From the NCBI GenBank assembly GCA_910586905.1, contig CAJUIV010000001.1, positions 104,450 to 168,449 on the forward strand: a stretch of 64,000 nt of DNA. The letters are read 5' to 3'. The notes beneath the pieces were generated by a model, which saw only the letters and a list, made by a program, of their open reading frames with translations, had not been told where the DNA came from and made no database searches. Position 1 is the first letter of the stretch, and each line of letters starts with the position of its first letter. This DNA is from an uncultured Christensenellaceae bacterium (GTDB lineage Bacteria; Bacillota; Clostridia; Christensenellales; CAG-314). This document shows, in pieces, positions 16,949 through 25,379 of this stretch. A program made the translations under genes and the position numbers.

Positions 16949-17155
16949 ATGAATAAATTTGCAGCAAGATTGCGCGAAGTACGAATGGAACGGGAATTAA
17001 CGCAAGACGAACTGGCGAAATTGTTGTCGGTTAATCAGCGTACGATAAGTAACTGGGAACGCGAAGTTAACAAGCCCGATTTAGACATGCTTATAAACAT
17101 TTCTAAAGTACTGGACGTCAGCGCCGATTATCTGTTAGGAATAAAAGACTTTTAA
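16949..17155 (+). CDS. Single-domain XRE-family transcriptional regulator
   Basis: A compact 68-residue protein that is almost entirely a Cro/C1-type HTH: LREVRMERELTQDELAKLL, then the recognition segment NQRTISNWEREVNKPD and the closing LDVSADYLLGIKDF. Such proteins act as dimeric repressors. The ATG has no Shine-Dalgarno, and a TAAAAT lies 6 nt upstream within the operator arm, hinting at a leaderless, self-repressed mRNA. Across the operator lies a strong divergent promoter. A terminator (GCCGG/CCGGC, 17172-17193) follows. Confidence 0.9.
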   Translation: MNKFAARLREVRMERELTQDELAKLLSVNQRTISNWEREVNKPDLDMLINISKVLDVSADYLLGIKDF

Positions 17156-17171
17156 ATTTTACGTACCATCT

Positions 17172-17236
17172 GCCGGATTATCCGGCGGTTTTTCGATAAC
17201 AAAAAAAGCGCAGCGGCTGTCCGTTGCGCTTTTTTA
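17172..17236. terminator. Two terminators between XRE gene and mscL
   Basis: A short hairpin GCCGGA/TCCGGC followed by GGTTTTT (17172-17193) ends the XRE gene. A second, AAAAAAAGCGCAGCGG/CCGTTGCGCTTTTTT (17201-17236), serves leftward mscL and may work both ways. Confidence 0.8.
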
Positions 17237-17243
17237 TGTCGAA

Positions 17244-17843
17244 TTATTTACTTTGCTGAGCTTTTAGCAAATCCGCAATTTCCGCAAGCAGCTGCGCTTC
17301 GGTTTTGGGAGCGTTCTTTGCCGCTTCCTCGTCGGCAATGCGTTTTTCTTCCGCAAGTTTTTCGGCTTTTTCCTGCGCGATAGCAAGAATTTCTTTGCTT
17401 TTTTTGCCTTCTCTGCGGTAAGCGATAATTTCATCGGAGGTAAGCGGGTCGTACTTATGCGCGCCCTTTTTAAAACCTTCGTTAGCGGTATTGATTGCTT
17501 TAACAATGCAGAACAGAACGAAAGCTATAAGGATAAAGTTTATAATCGCGTTTATAAACGCGCCCCAATCTATGTATATGGACTGAGTTAAATCCAAAAC
17601 CTGAACGGTGTTTCCTTCGATAACGGAATCGACGTATACGGGTTTTAAAACGGTGTAAACTTCACTGAGCGAGTCTTTGCCTAAAATCAACGCTAACAGC
17701 CAGTTGATTATAGGTTTTAGGATGTTGTTGCTTAACGCATTAACTATAGCGGTGAACGCTCCGCCGACGATTACGCCGACAGCCATATCTAAAACGTTTC
17801 CGCGGGTGATGAATTTTTTAAATTCTCCGAAAAACTTTTTCAT
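17244..17843 (-). CDS. mscL: Large-conductance mechanosensitive channel MscL
   Basis: The N-terminus KFFGEFKKFITRGNVLDMAVGVIVGGAF is the amphipathic helix plus pore-lining TM1 (about 18-45) of MscL, which opens on hypo-osmotic shock to release solutes. TM2 lies near 95-118 (INAIINFILIAFVLFCIV). At 199 residues it is longer than the usual ~135-150. The extra length is in the extracellular loop (YVDSVIEGNTVQVLDLTQS) and in a charged C-terminal helix rich in AEKLAEEKR, likely a coiled coil. AAGGAG precedes the ATG. The promoter TTGCAA-N17-TATACT is at 17906-17878. Confidence 0.95.
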   Translation of the reverse strand: MKKFFGEFKKFITRGNVLDMAVGVIVGGAFTAIVNALSNNILKPIINWLLALILGKDSLSEVYTVLKPVYVDSVIEGNTVQVLDLTQSIYIDWGAFINAIINFILIAFVLFCIVKAINTANEGFKKGAHKYDPLTSDEIIAYRREGKKSKEILAIAQEKAEKLAEEKRIADEEAAKNAPKTEAQLLAEIADLLKAQQSK

Positions 17844-17877
17844 TGCGTATTCTCCTTATATTTTTCTTGCACCAAGA

Positions 17878-17906
17878 AGTATATAATATACTATTTTCTT
17901 TTGCAA
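17878..17906 (-). promoter_or_regulatory. mscL promoter
   Basis: On the minus strand TTGCAA (17906-17901), 17 nt, TATACT (17883-17878), about 35 nt before the mscL ATG. The remainder of the gap to 18385 holds no gene; a small hairpin GCACCG/CGGGTGC near 18039-18056 has no clear role. Confidence 0.65.
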
Positions 17907-18385
17907 GCGATTTTAGAAATTTACCGCCTAGAATTTTGAATTATGCAAGAATGAAAATATATTTTAGACGCCGTTTTTTTATGCTTGAAGTTCGCCGTAA
18001 TTTATATTTTAAAAAGATATTTGTAATGTAAAACCACAGCACCGATTTTCGGGTGCAGCGGGAAAGATTAGCGCAAAAAGGACTTATATAATTTGTAATT
18101 TAGTTTACCGTAAAATTGTATGAACGTCTTTAAATCCGTTAAATTCGAAAGGCGTTTGAAATATGCGCCGCAGAATGATTTTCAGTGCGCACAAGTTGAC
18201 AACCAATCTTTTTGATATACGTTCTCACAAGTACGAACGTGCCTTTGGACTCTTTTCCGTTACGGTTTCAAATGTTTCCGTAATACCCTAAAACGGTCAA
18301 AAAAGAAAGTCGGCGACGTACGTCGAAATAAGTTTCGAATATTACGTACGCGCCGTATTCTCTTGGTTTAAATTCTTTTTGTTGT

Positions 18386-18422
18386 GCGCAAGTTAAAGAC
18401 TTTAAAAGCCTAACTTGTACGT
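18386..18422 (-). repeat. 35-nt palindromic repeat, copy A
   Basis: On the minus strand GTACAAGT, 6 nt, TTTAAA, 7 nt, ACTTGCGC (35 nt). It begins a few nt after the stop codon of the M20 dipeptidase gene, so in RNA it forms a 3' hairpin. Related copies are at 23182, 29039 and 31173. Confidence 0.6.
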
Positions 18423-18425
18423 TAA

Positions 18426-19766
18426 TTATTTGGATAAGCGATATAACGCTTCCATATATATTTCGGCCATTGCTTTTAAATTGTTTAAATCGATGCGTTC
18501 GTTCGGCATATGGATTGTTTGTTCTTCGCCCGGGAAAAGCGGACCGAACGCAACGCAATTGGGCAGACATCTGCTGTACGTTCCGCCGCCTATCGCAATG
18601 GGGTCGAGGTCAGAGTTGGTTGCTTTGTTATATACGCTCATAAGAGTAGTAACGAGTTCCGTATCCGCAGGTACGTACAAGGGATTGCTTACGTGCCAAG
18701 GCTGTACTTCGAATTCGTCGGGCGTTTTTTCGCGAAGCAGTTTGTACATATAGTCGCAGTCGTACGAAACAGGAAACCGTATATCTACTGTGGCAACCAG
18801 CGTTCCGTCCTCGAGAGTTTTCAAAACGCCGATGTTGCACGTGAGGTTTCCGCTTTGTTCGTCGCAGAGAGCTATGCCGAAATCGTTGCCCGTAGTATCG
18901 CATAATTTGTTTGCCAAAAAGACCAACGAAGCATTTTTAGGATAAGCCTTTGCTAAAATTTTGAGAACGGAATGAGTGGCGTTTAATCCTTCGTTTGGAG
19001 TGCTTGCGTGGGCTGCTTTACCGACCGACGTTAACGTTATGCTTTCTTTGTCGCGGCCGATTGTTACGTTATCGTACCCTTCCGCGTCGACGTCCGCGTT
19101 TAAAGGCAGTTTTGCAAAACATTTGGAAGGCACAACGTTAGCCCTGTCTCCCGCGTTAAGCGTTACGCCTTCGGGAAGTTTACCGAGAGTTATATTGAAG
19201 TGGTAAATGCCTTTTTCTCTGTTTATGACGGGAAAGTCTCCGTCGGGCGAAAACGATACATCGGGGAAAGGCATAGTCTTAAAGTAATGTTCTACGCATC
19301 CCATATCGGTTTCTTCGTCGCAGCCGAAAATAAGACGTATAGTTTTGTTGGGTTTAAAACCTGCGTCCTTTAACGCTTTTACGGCGTAAAGACACGCAAT
19401 CATCGGTCCCTTGTCGTCCATCGTACCTCTCCCGTAAAGTTTGCCGTTATGTATTTCTCCGCCGTAGGGTGGATATTCCCACTCCGAAGCGTTAGCCGGA
19501 ACTACGTCCAAATGTCCCAAAACGCCCACTACTTTTTCTCCGGTGCCTGCAAAATCCACATGTCCGGCATAACCGCCGTCGTTGTAAGTTTTGAAACCGA
19601 AACTTTCCGCAATCGAAAGGACGTAATCTAAGCAGTTTTTAACTTCAGTTCCGAACGGAGCGCCGGGCGCGGGAATGCCTTTTTCCGTTTTGAAAGTTAT
19701 AACTTTTTGCAGAGTTTCGGTTAAACCGTTAAATTGTTCGGATAGTATTTTTTTTGCGTCTAACAT
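18426..19766 (-). CDS. M20 family dipeptidase (PepV/Sapep-like)
   Basis: Two-zinc M20 peptidase of 446 residues. Visible metal and catalytic motifs are GHLDVVPA (His, Asp), the bridging Asp in GRGTMDDKGP, the catalytic Glu pair in FGCDEETDMGC, an Asp in SFSPDGDFPV, and a C-terminal IAGGGTYSR-like segment (IAIGGGTYSRCLPN) typical of PepV. The family cleaves dipeptides with a free N-terminus in the cytoplasm, for peptide nitrogen use. ATG with GAGG upstream. It is transcribed alone and divergent from radC; the 3' end carries repeat copy A. Confidence 0.93.
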   Translation of the reverse strand: MLDAKKILSEQFNGLTETLQKVITFKTEKGIPAPGAPFGTEVKNCLDYVLSIAESFGFKTYNDGGYAGHVDFAGTGEKVVGVLGHLDVVPANASEWEYPPYGGEIHNGKLYGRGTMDDKGPMIACLYAVKALKDAGFKPNKTIRLIFGCDEETDMGCVEHYFKTMPFPDVSFSPDGDFPVINREKGIYHFNITLGKLPEGVTLNAGDRANVVPSKCFAKLPLNADVDAEGYDNVTIGRDKESITLTSVGKAAHASTPNEGLNATHSVLKILAKAYPKNASLVFLANKLCDTTGNDFGIALCDEQSGNLTCNIGVLKTLEDGTLVATVDIRFPVSYDCDYMYKLLREKTPDEFEVQPWHVSNPLYVPADTELVTTLMSVYNKATNSDLDPIAIGGGTYSRCLPNCVAFGPLFPGEEQTIHMPNERIDLNNLKAMAEIYMEALYRLSK

Positions 19767-19922
19767 AATAAACCTCGTAAATAAAAACTTTTTGTATATA
19801 TATTATACACAAATTTTGCTCGTTGTGCTATTATATTTGTACTAAATAACGACAAGGATTTAGGTTTGCGTTTTACGTAGATACGGATTGGAAAGTCGAA
19901 CGCAAAAGCAAAAGGAATTTGT

Positions 19923-20627
19923 ATGACCGGTGTAAACGAAGGACACAGACAGCGGCTGCGCAACCGTATGTTAAAAGAAGGATTGGATAATTTTCAGGAC
20001 CACGAAATTTTGGAATTTTTATTGTTTCAGTATATTCCCCGTAAAGATACCAATAAAATAGCGCACAATCTTTTAAAAAAGTTCGGCAGTTTAGGCAACG
20101 TTTTTAACGCGAATCCCGAACAGCTGATGATGGTAGACGGTATTTCGCAGGTAACCGCGTGCAACATCGCTATTATAAAAGAAGTCTGGCGCAGATATAA
20201 GCGCGACGAAAGTTTTAAAATTTCGTTAAGTAAGCTGTCTTCTATAATAAAGTACGCTCAACAGCTTATGGACGAAAGCGGCGTCGAAAGAGTCGTCGTA
20301 GTTTACGTAGACGGCGGCACAAACTTTTTGTTTAAGGACGAGTTCTCGTCAAACAATCCCCAGTACGTAGACGTGGATATAAAGGAAATCATAGCGACTT
20401 CGGTTCGTTTAAAAGCTGCGGGAATAGTGCTTTTCCATTGTCATCCTCACGGGCAGTGCGCGCCGAGTCAGTCCGATTTGGCGTTTACCGAAAAACTTTA
20501 CTTAGCGCTGGCAAGTATTGACAACGTGTTACTCGACCATATTATTTTTAATTCGCGCAGCCAATTTTACAGTTTCCATAAAGAACGGATTTTGGAGATT
20601 ATAGCCGATAAGTATAAAATTCAATGA
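19923..20627 (+). CDS. radC: RadC/JAB-domain protein
   Basis: An N-terminal helix-hairpin-helix region (LLKKFGSLGNVFNA, VDGISQVTACNIAII) precedes a JAB/MPN metal-binding domain with HCHPHGQCAPSQSD, which keeps the His-x-His...Ser-x-x-Asp zinc ligands although the usual HNHPSG reads HCHPHG. RadC is named for DNA repair, but its real activity is unsettled. 234 residues, start supported by AAAGGA. It is followed after 22 nt by gltX, so they probably share a transcript. Confidence 0.92.
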   Translation: MTGVNEGHRQRLRNRMLKEGLDNFQDHEILEFLLFQYIPRKDTNKIAHNLLKKFGSLGNVFNANPEQLMMVDGISQVTACNIAIIKEVWRRYKRDESFKISLSKLSSIIKYAQQLMDESGVERVVVVYVDGGTNFLFKDEFSSNNPQYVDVDIKEIIATSVRLKAAGIVLFHCHPHGQCAPSQSDLAFTEKLYLALASIDNVLLDHIIFNSRSQFYSFHKERILEIIADKYKIQ

Positions 20628-20649
20628 AATAGACAAGAGGTAAAATATT

Positions 20650-22086
20650 ATGTCAGAATTACGCACAAGATTTGCTCCCAGCCCTACGGGTTATTTGCAT
20701 ATAGGCGGATTGCGTACGGCTTTATATTCGTATTTATACGCAAAAAAGATGAACGGTAAGTTTATATTGCGTATAGAGGATACCGACCAAGGCAGATACG
20801 TAGACGGAGCTGTGGAAATTATTTACCGTACTTTGCGGGAAACGGGCATTATGTACGACGAAGGTCCCGACGTAGGCGGAGACTACGGTCCTTATATACA
20901 AAGCGAGCGTAAAAACGAATATCTTTTTTACGCCGAAAAGTTGGTGGAAAGCGGACATGCTTACTATTGCTTTTGCAGCGAAGAACGTTTGGCAAGTTTG
21001 CCCGACATTAACGGTGCGCGCAGATACGATAAGCATTGCTTGAATTTGTCCAAAGAAGAAATCGCCGAGCGTTTGGCAAGAGGAGATAAGTACGTTATAC
21101 GTCAAAATATGCCCGTTACGGGGAACAGTACGTATCACGACGTGGTTTACGGAGATATTACTATAGAAAACAGCGAACTCGAGGACCAAATTTTGATTAA
21201 ATCCGACGGTATGCCGACTTACAATTTCGCCAACGTTATAGACGACCATCTTATGGGAATCAACTGCGTTATGCGCGGAATAGAGTATTTGTCCAGCACG
21301 CCCAAGTACAATTTGCTTTACGACGCTTTCGGATGGGAACGTCCGGTATACATACATATGCCTCCTATTATGAAAGACGCGCAGCATAAACTGTCTAAGC
21401 GCAACGGCGACGCAAGTTACGAAGACCTTATCAAAAAAGGTTTTTTAAAAGACGCTATAATCAATTATATCGCCTTATTGGGTTGGTCTCCTAAGGACGA
21501 TTCCGAAAAAATGAGTTTTGCGGAATTGCAGCGGAAGTTCGACGTTTCGGGCATAAACAAAAGTCCGTCTATCTTCGACCCGATGAAACTTGCGTGGCTG
21601 AATTCTCTGTATATCAAGGAAATGCCTCCCGAAAGTTTTGCCGAATACGCTAAGCCCTGGCTTGAAACCTGTTATCTTAAAGATTTCGATAAACGTCTGG
21701 TATGTAAACTTATTCAGAGCAGAATAGAAACTTTTGCGGAAATCGAAGATAAACTGCGTTTTTTGGTTGAGTTCGGCGATATAGACGACGGGCTTTACGT
21801 TAATCAAAAACAGAAAGCCGACGCCGCGCTTGCTAAAAATATTTTGCCTAAAATAAAAGACAAACTTTACGTTTTGAAAAATTGGGATAATCAAAACTTA
21901 TTCGATACGTTAGTAGAACTGTCAGCGGAACTCGACTGCAAGAAAGGCGCTGTGCTGTGGATTGCTCGCGTAGCTCTTACCGGACTTGCCGTAACTCCCG
22001 GCGGCGCGAGCGAGATTGCGGAAATACTTGGCAAGGAAGAAACGTTGCGCCGAATAGATTGCGCTATTATGCAACTAAACGCATAA
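20650..22086 (+). CDS. gltX: Glutamyl-tRNA synthetase
   Basis: Class I synthetase that loads glutamate onto tRNA-Glu. It has the HIGH-type motif PSPTGYLHIGGLRTALY at residues 9-25 and the KMSKS-type KLSKRNGD near residue 248. The 478-residue length and the helical anticodon-binding C-terminus are normal for bacteria. ATG with AGAGG upstream. A terminator follows at 22113-22145. Confidence 0.96.
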   Translation: MSELRTRFAPSPTGYLHIGGLRTALYSYLYAKKMNGKFILRIEDTDQGRYVDGAVEIIYRTLRETGIMYDEGPDVGGDYGPYIQSERKNEYLFYAEKLVESGHAYYCFCSEERLASLPDINGARRYDKHCLNLSKEEIAERLARGDKYVIRQNMPVTGNSTYHDVVYGDITIENSELEDQILIKSDGMPTYNFANVIDDHLMGINCVMRGIEYLSSTPKYNLLYDAFGWERPVYIHMPPIMKDAQHKLSKRNGDASYEDLIKKGFLKDAIINYIALLGWSPKDDSEKMSFAELQRKFDVSGINKSPSIFDPMKLAWLNSLYIKEMPPESFAEYAKPWLETCYLKDFDKRLVCKLIQSRIETFAEIEDKLRFLVEFGDIDDGLYVNQKQKADAALAKNILPKIKDKLYVLKNWDNQNLFDTLVELSAELDCKKGAVLWIARVALTGLAVTPGGASEIAEILGKEETLRRIDCAIMQLNA

Positions 22087-22112
22087 CTGATTTAAGGTTT
22101 ATTTATATACGA

Positions 22113-22145
22113 TAAATTCCAAGCGTTACGGCTTGGAATTTTTTA
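22113..22145 (+). terminator. gltX terminator
   Basis: AAATTCCAAGC and GCTTGGAATTT pair around a short GTTACG loop and are followed by TTTT. Confidence 0.85.
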
Positions 22146-22252
22146 TGTCCGATAGTTTGAAGTAAAACGACTTTGCATATTAGGACTATGGTTTTACGTT
22201 ATACCGTAATCGGTATATTAAAACTAAAAAATTCGTATTATCCTTTCGCCGT

Positions 22253-22281
22253 TTGACAACTGCGGATGCAGGCGTTATAAT
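22253..22281 (+). promoter_or_regulatory. Consensus promoter of the GtrA-like gene
   Basis: TTGACA (22253-22258), exactly 17 nt, TATAAT (22276-22281). The leader to the ATG at 22432 is about 144 nt; it contains the short palindrome CGAAATTCG but no recognised riboswitch. Confidence 0.75.
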
Positions 22282-22431
22282 TTGTATACTTTTGTTAAAA
22301 ACGTTACAACGTTAAATCGAAATTCGATTTGTCGTATTTTTTAGTTTAAGGTTGAGAAACGATTTTCAAAAGAACTTTTATCTGTGTTATCGACAAAAAA
22401 CGGTATTTGTTTTTTTAATCGGGAGATAAGT

Positions 22432-23052
22432 ATGGAAGAGAATTTAAAAAATAAAAACAAAATAAATAAAAAAGAACTTTGGAGAATCGTAAAATTTACG
22501 TTGTTTTCCATTTCGGCCGGAGTAATACAAGCTTTATCGTCCTTTTTGCTGGAATTGGTCATACTCAAAAATTTTATAGACGTTAACGCTACTGTAAATT
22601 TTATAGGCGAGCGCAACGAAATCACTTTTATTTCCACTACCGTAGGTTTAGCTTTGTCTATCGTTTGGAATTTCACCTTTAACCGTAAATTTACTTTTAA
22701 AGCCGCGAATAACGTTCCTATAGCTATGCTGTTGGCGTTTGTCTTTTACGTGCCGTTTTATCCTTTTCAGGTTTGGTACGTGGACGTTATCACCAAGGAA
22801 CTGAGCAATATCGGCGGATGGGGATTCGTTATAGCGCAAGGAACTTGTATGCTTATCAATTTTGTATTGGAATTTTTGTGGCAGCAATTCGTAGTATTCC
22901 GCGGAGCCGTCGATACTGATTCGAACGCAAAAAATGAAAAACGTGCAAAGAACAAAACGGCTATTGCCGAAAGCGTTTCGGACAATGCGGATGGCGGCGA
23001 TAAAATCGTCGAGAACGAAGTTACGGCGGCTTCGGATAAATCTCAAAAATAA
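22432..23052 (+). CDS. GtrA-like membrane protein
   Basis: Four hydrophobic helices (about residues 17-45, 60-80, 92-115 and 125-150) with the WNFTFNRKFTF motif between helices 2 and 3 and a LEFLWQQFVVF near helix 4 match the GtrA/DPMS family. Members are thought to help move lipid-linked sugars across the membrane. The C-terminal ~55 residues are polar, rich in K, N, E and D, and probably disordered. The frame is open from 22384, but the ATG at 22432 has GGGAGA upstream, giving 206 residues. No glycosyltransferase partner is adjacent. Confidence 0.85.
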   Translation: MEENLKNKNKINKKELWRIVKFTLFSISAGVIQALSSFLLELVILKNFIDVNATVNFIGERNEITFISTTVGLALSIVWNFTFNRKFTFKAANNVPIAMLLAFVFYVPFYPFQVWYVDVITKELSNIGGWGFVIAQGTCMLINFVLEFLWQQFVVFRGAVDTDSNAKNEKRAKNKTAIAESVSDNADGGDKIVENEVTAASDKSQK

Positions 23053-23181
23053 AAGCCGCGCAAAATTAGTTTTGTCCGATAGCGATTGAATTTTAATAAA
23101 TAAAATCGAGCCGCAATATGCAACCGTTTGCGAAAGCGGATTTAAACGGTTAGCGGTAAAGAGTCCGACATATTTGATTTT

Positions 23182-23216
23182 GCGCAAGTTCAAGCGTTTA
23201 ATCGCGTTTGTTGTAC
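23182..23216 (-). repeat. 35-nt palindromic repeat, copy D
   Basis: On the minus strand GTACAACA, 6 nt, ATTAAA, 7 nt, ACTTGCGC; same length and layout as copies A, B and C. It lies between the GtrA-like gene and deoD. Confidence 0.5.
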
Positions 23217-23258
23217 ATTTAAGTTGTAAAATAAATAACTTTTATTATTTTGAAATAA

Positions 23259-23301
23259 ATAAAAAACAATCTCGAAAGTTAGTTTTCGAGATTGTTTTTT
23301 A
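23259..23301. terminator. Bidirectional terminator between the GtrA-like gene and deoD
   Basis: AAAAAACAATCTCGAAA and TTTCGAGATTGTTTTTT form a long stem with a tiny loop between convergent genes. Confidence 0.9.
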
Positions 23302-23321
23302 TCGTTTATATGTAAATTCCT

Positions 23322-24026
23322 TTAAGCTATTTCCAAAGCGAGTTCCATCATTTCGTGGAAGGAATTTTGACGTTCTTCGGATGAAAGCGCTTCTCCCGTT
23401 AAAAGATGGTCTGAAATTGTGCATATGCAAAGAGCTTTTTTGCCGGCGCGAGCCGCGTTTAAGTAAAGCGCCGCAGATTCCATTTCCACTGCTAAAACTC
23501 CCATTTTTCCCCAAACTGCCGAACCTGCTCCGTCGTCGTAAAAAGTATCGCTTGCCAAAATGTTTCCTACTTTGTACGTAAGGTTCATTTTCTTCGCGGC
23601 GTCCACCGCTTTTTCCAAAAGTTCGTAGCTCGCTATAGGGGCTATAGTTCCCGGCATTCCGAATTGGTGAGCGTAGTTGCTGTTGGTGCAGCTGCCTTGT
23701 CCGAACACCAAATTGCGTACTTTAAGATCGGGATGAATAGCGCCGGCGGAACCTATGCGTATTATATTTTCTACGTCGTAAAAATTAAACAATTCGTAAC
23801 TGTATATGCCTATAGACGGTATACCCATACCGCTTGCCATAACGGAAACGCGTTTGCCTTTGTAAGTGCCGGTATATCCCTGTACGCCTCTTACGTTGTT
23901 TACAAGTACGGGATTTTCCAGATAGTTTTCGGCGATATACTTGGCGCGCAGCGGGTCGCCCGGCATTAACACGGTTTTTGCAAAGTCGCCTTTTTTTGCC
24001 GAGATATGCGGAGTTGGTATTGACAT
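23322..24026 (-). CDS. deoD: Purine-nucleoside phosphorylase, DeoD type
   Basis: The protein has the hexameric PNP signature: MPGDPLRAKYIAENYL at the N-terminus (phosphate binding), RIGSAGAIHPDLKV, and AVEMESAALYLNAA with the ribose-binding Glu. The catalytic Asp lies in ISDHLLTGE. It splits purine nucleosides with phosphate for salvage. 234 residues, standard length. A perfect TTGACA-N17-TATAAT promoter (24114-24086) and an AAGGAG site drive it as a single gene. Confidence 0.96.
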   Translation of the reverse strand: MSIPTPHISAKKGDFAKTVLMPGDPLRAKYIAENYLENPVLVNNVRGVQGYTGTYKGKRVSVMASGMGIPSIGIYSYELFNFYDVENIIRIGSAGAIHPDLKVRNLVFGQGSCTNSNYAHQFGMPGTIAPIASYELLEKAVDAAKKMNLTYKVGNILASDTFYDDGAGSAVWGKMGVLAVEMESAALYLNAARAGKKALCICTISDHLLTGEALSSEERQNSFHEMMELALEIA

Positions 24027-24085
24027 AGCTAATTCTCCTTTTAAGATGTTTTTAATATATTTTTGCTATCATTGTTGCCGATGGT

Positions 24086-24114
24086 ATTATAATGGGAAAT
24101 GCAGCGGTTGTCAA
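24086..24114 (-). promoter_or_regulatory. Consensus deoD promoter
   Basis: On the minus strand TTGACA (24114-24109), 17 nt, TATAAT (24091-24086), a perfect match to sigma-A consensus. Confidence 0.8.
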
Positions 24115-24280
24115 TATGCAAAACGTTTTTAAAAACGTATAATATTATGCTTTTGAGCAAAGTTGCTTTTTGTCGTTATCTTACCGTGAGTTTTTTTGTT
24201 TTGTTAGGGCATAATTATTTATAAAACGAAAGTTTACAATGAGAATAAAATCGGATAAGCGTAGTTAAAACCGGTTGATT

Positions 24281-24500
24281 TGTTAATTATATCTTACAAG
24301 AATAACGTTTACGTTAAATAATAACTTCAAAGCGTTTTACGATATAATTAAATCCGAATAAGTTCCGTTAAGCACAGTTGACTGCTTAATTATATCGTAC
24401 ACGAATAATATTAACACAAAGCAATAACTTTTAGGCGTGATACGATGTAATTAATATCGAATAAGTTCCGTTAAGCGCAGTTGACTGCTTAATTATAAAC
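24281..24500. repeat. Tandem ~103-nt repeats upstream of rpmH
   Basis: The segment GAATAAGTTCCGTTAAGC followed by CAGTTGACTGCTTAATTATA occurs twice, 103 nt apart (24356 and 24459). Between them the inverted arms TTAATTATATCGTACACG and CGTGATACGATGTAATTAA bracket about 34 nt. A more divergent copy of this inverted unit occupies 24281-24352. Related units are at 33072 and 62191-62370. The last copy ends a few nt before the rpmH promoter. Confidence 0.7.
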
Positions 24501-24502
24501 AC

Positions 24503-24531
24503 TTGACTTTGAACGGGTTTTTTGATAAAAT
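24503..24531 (+). promoter_or_regulatory. rpmH operon promoter
   Basis: TTGACT (24503-24508), 17 nt, TAAAAT (24526-24531). About 95 nt of leader precede rpmH. Confidence 0.7.
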
Positions 24532-24630
24532 ATAAAAGTATGTTATCGTGGCGGGATATCCGTTACTAACGATTAAAAATTAGCACAATAAACGCGTCTT
24601 TAGCGGCGCAAACATAAGGAGAATATCAAA

Positions 24631-24765
24631 ATGAAAAGAACTTATCAACCTAAAAAAAGACAGAGAAGCAAAGTGCACGGATTTAGAGCCAGAATGAAAA
24701 CGACGGGCGGACGTAAAACTCTTGCCAGAAGAAGAAATAAGGGTCGTCATTCTCTTTCCGCATAA
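24631..24765 (+). CDS. rpmH: 50S ribosomal protein L34
   Basis: A 44-residue, strongly basic protein starting MKRTYQPKKRQRSKVHGF and ending RRRNKGRHSLSA, which is L34 along its whole length. ATG with AAGGAG 9 nt upstream. It heads the conserved order rpmH-rnpA-yidD-yidC-jag. In many Firmicutes this cluster directly borders oriC beside dnaA; here dnaA is 18 kb away. Confidence 0.98.
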   Translation: MKRTYQPKKRQRSKVHGFRARMKTTGGRKTLARRRNKGRHSLSA

Positions 24766-24780
24766 ACGGGGATAACTATT

Positions 24781-25113
24781 TTGAAGTCTATATACAGACT
24801 TAAAAAAAACTATCAATATAACTACGTTTACAAACACGCGAAAAGTATAGCGGATAAAAATTTCGTAATGCTTTACTGTTCAAGCAACGCAAAACAGTCT
24901 AAGTTCGGGTTTTCGGTTAGCAAAAAGTACGGAAATGCCGTAATGCGCAACAGAATACGAAGACAAATGAAAGCGGCGGTATCGCAGTTCACCGGTCGAA
25001 TCGCTTCGGGGTTTAACGTGATTTTTATACCTCGCAAATCCGATTCGTATTTATATACGGACATTTTGGACAGTGTGGAAAAGTTGCTGACCAAAGCGGA
25101 AATACTTAAATGA
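24781..25113 (+). CDS. rnpA: Ribonuclease P protein component
   Basis: Protein subunit that helps the RNase P RNA mature tRNA 5' ends. The RNR signature KKYGNAVMRNRIRRQMKA is intact and the length (110 residues) is normal. The start is a TTG 15 nt after rpmH with GGGGAT upstream, giving MKSIYRLKKNYQYNYVYK. The stop overlaps the yidD start by 4 nt (ATGA). Confidence 0.96.
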   Translation: MKSIYRLKKNYQYNYVYKHAKSIADKNFVMLYCSSNAKQSKFGFSVSKKYGNAVMRNRIRRQMKAAVSQFTGRIASGFNVIFIPRKSDSYLYTDILDSVEKLLTKAEILK

Positions 25114-25355
25114 AATACGTTGCGATTGCATTGCTTAAGTTGTATAAAGCCACTTTGTCCAAATGGAAAGGTGGCAAAAAATGTATTTTTACGCCAAGCT
25201 GTTCGGTTTATTCGATGGAGGCGTACGAAAAGTTCGGCTTTTTTAAAGGAAGCTGGCTTACTTTTAAACGTTTGTTGCGTTGCGCGCCTTGGGGTAAGGG
25301 AGGTTTCGACCCGACGCCTTTTAACCTTAGGGGTAAAACCAAGTGGTACGTGTGA
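25110..25355 (+). CDS. yidD: Membrane protein insertion efficiency factor YidD
   Basis: An 81-residue protein with the conserved CIFTPSCSVYSMEAYEKFG core and LLRCAPWGKGGFDPTP end. It sits at the membrane and aids YidC-dependent insertion. Translationally coupled to rnpA and followed by yidC after 24 nt. Confidence 0.96.
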   Translation: MKYVAIALLKLYKATLSKWKGGKKCIFTPSCSVYSMEAYEKFGFFKGSWLTFKRLLRCAPWGKGGFDPTPFNLRGKTKWYV

Positions 25356-25379
25356 TATTGATTTTTTGCAGGAGAGATA

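Noticed and set aside
20734..21387. 217-codon ORF antisense to gltX
   Set aside because: Shadow of a well-conserved synthetase gene.
24281..24500. Possible CRISPR array upstream of rpmH
   Set aside because: The period of ~103 nt, the long imperfect units, the inverted arms and the lack of cas genes do not fit CRISPR.
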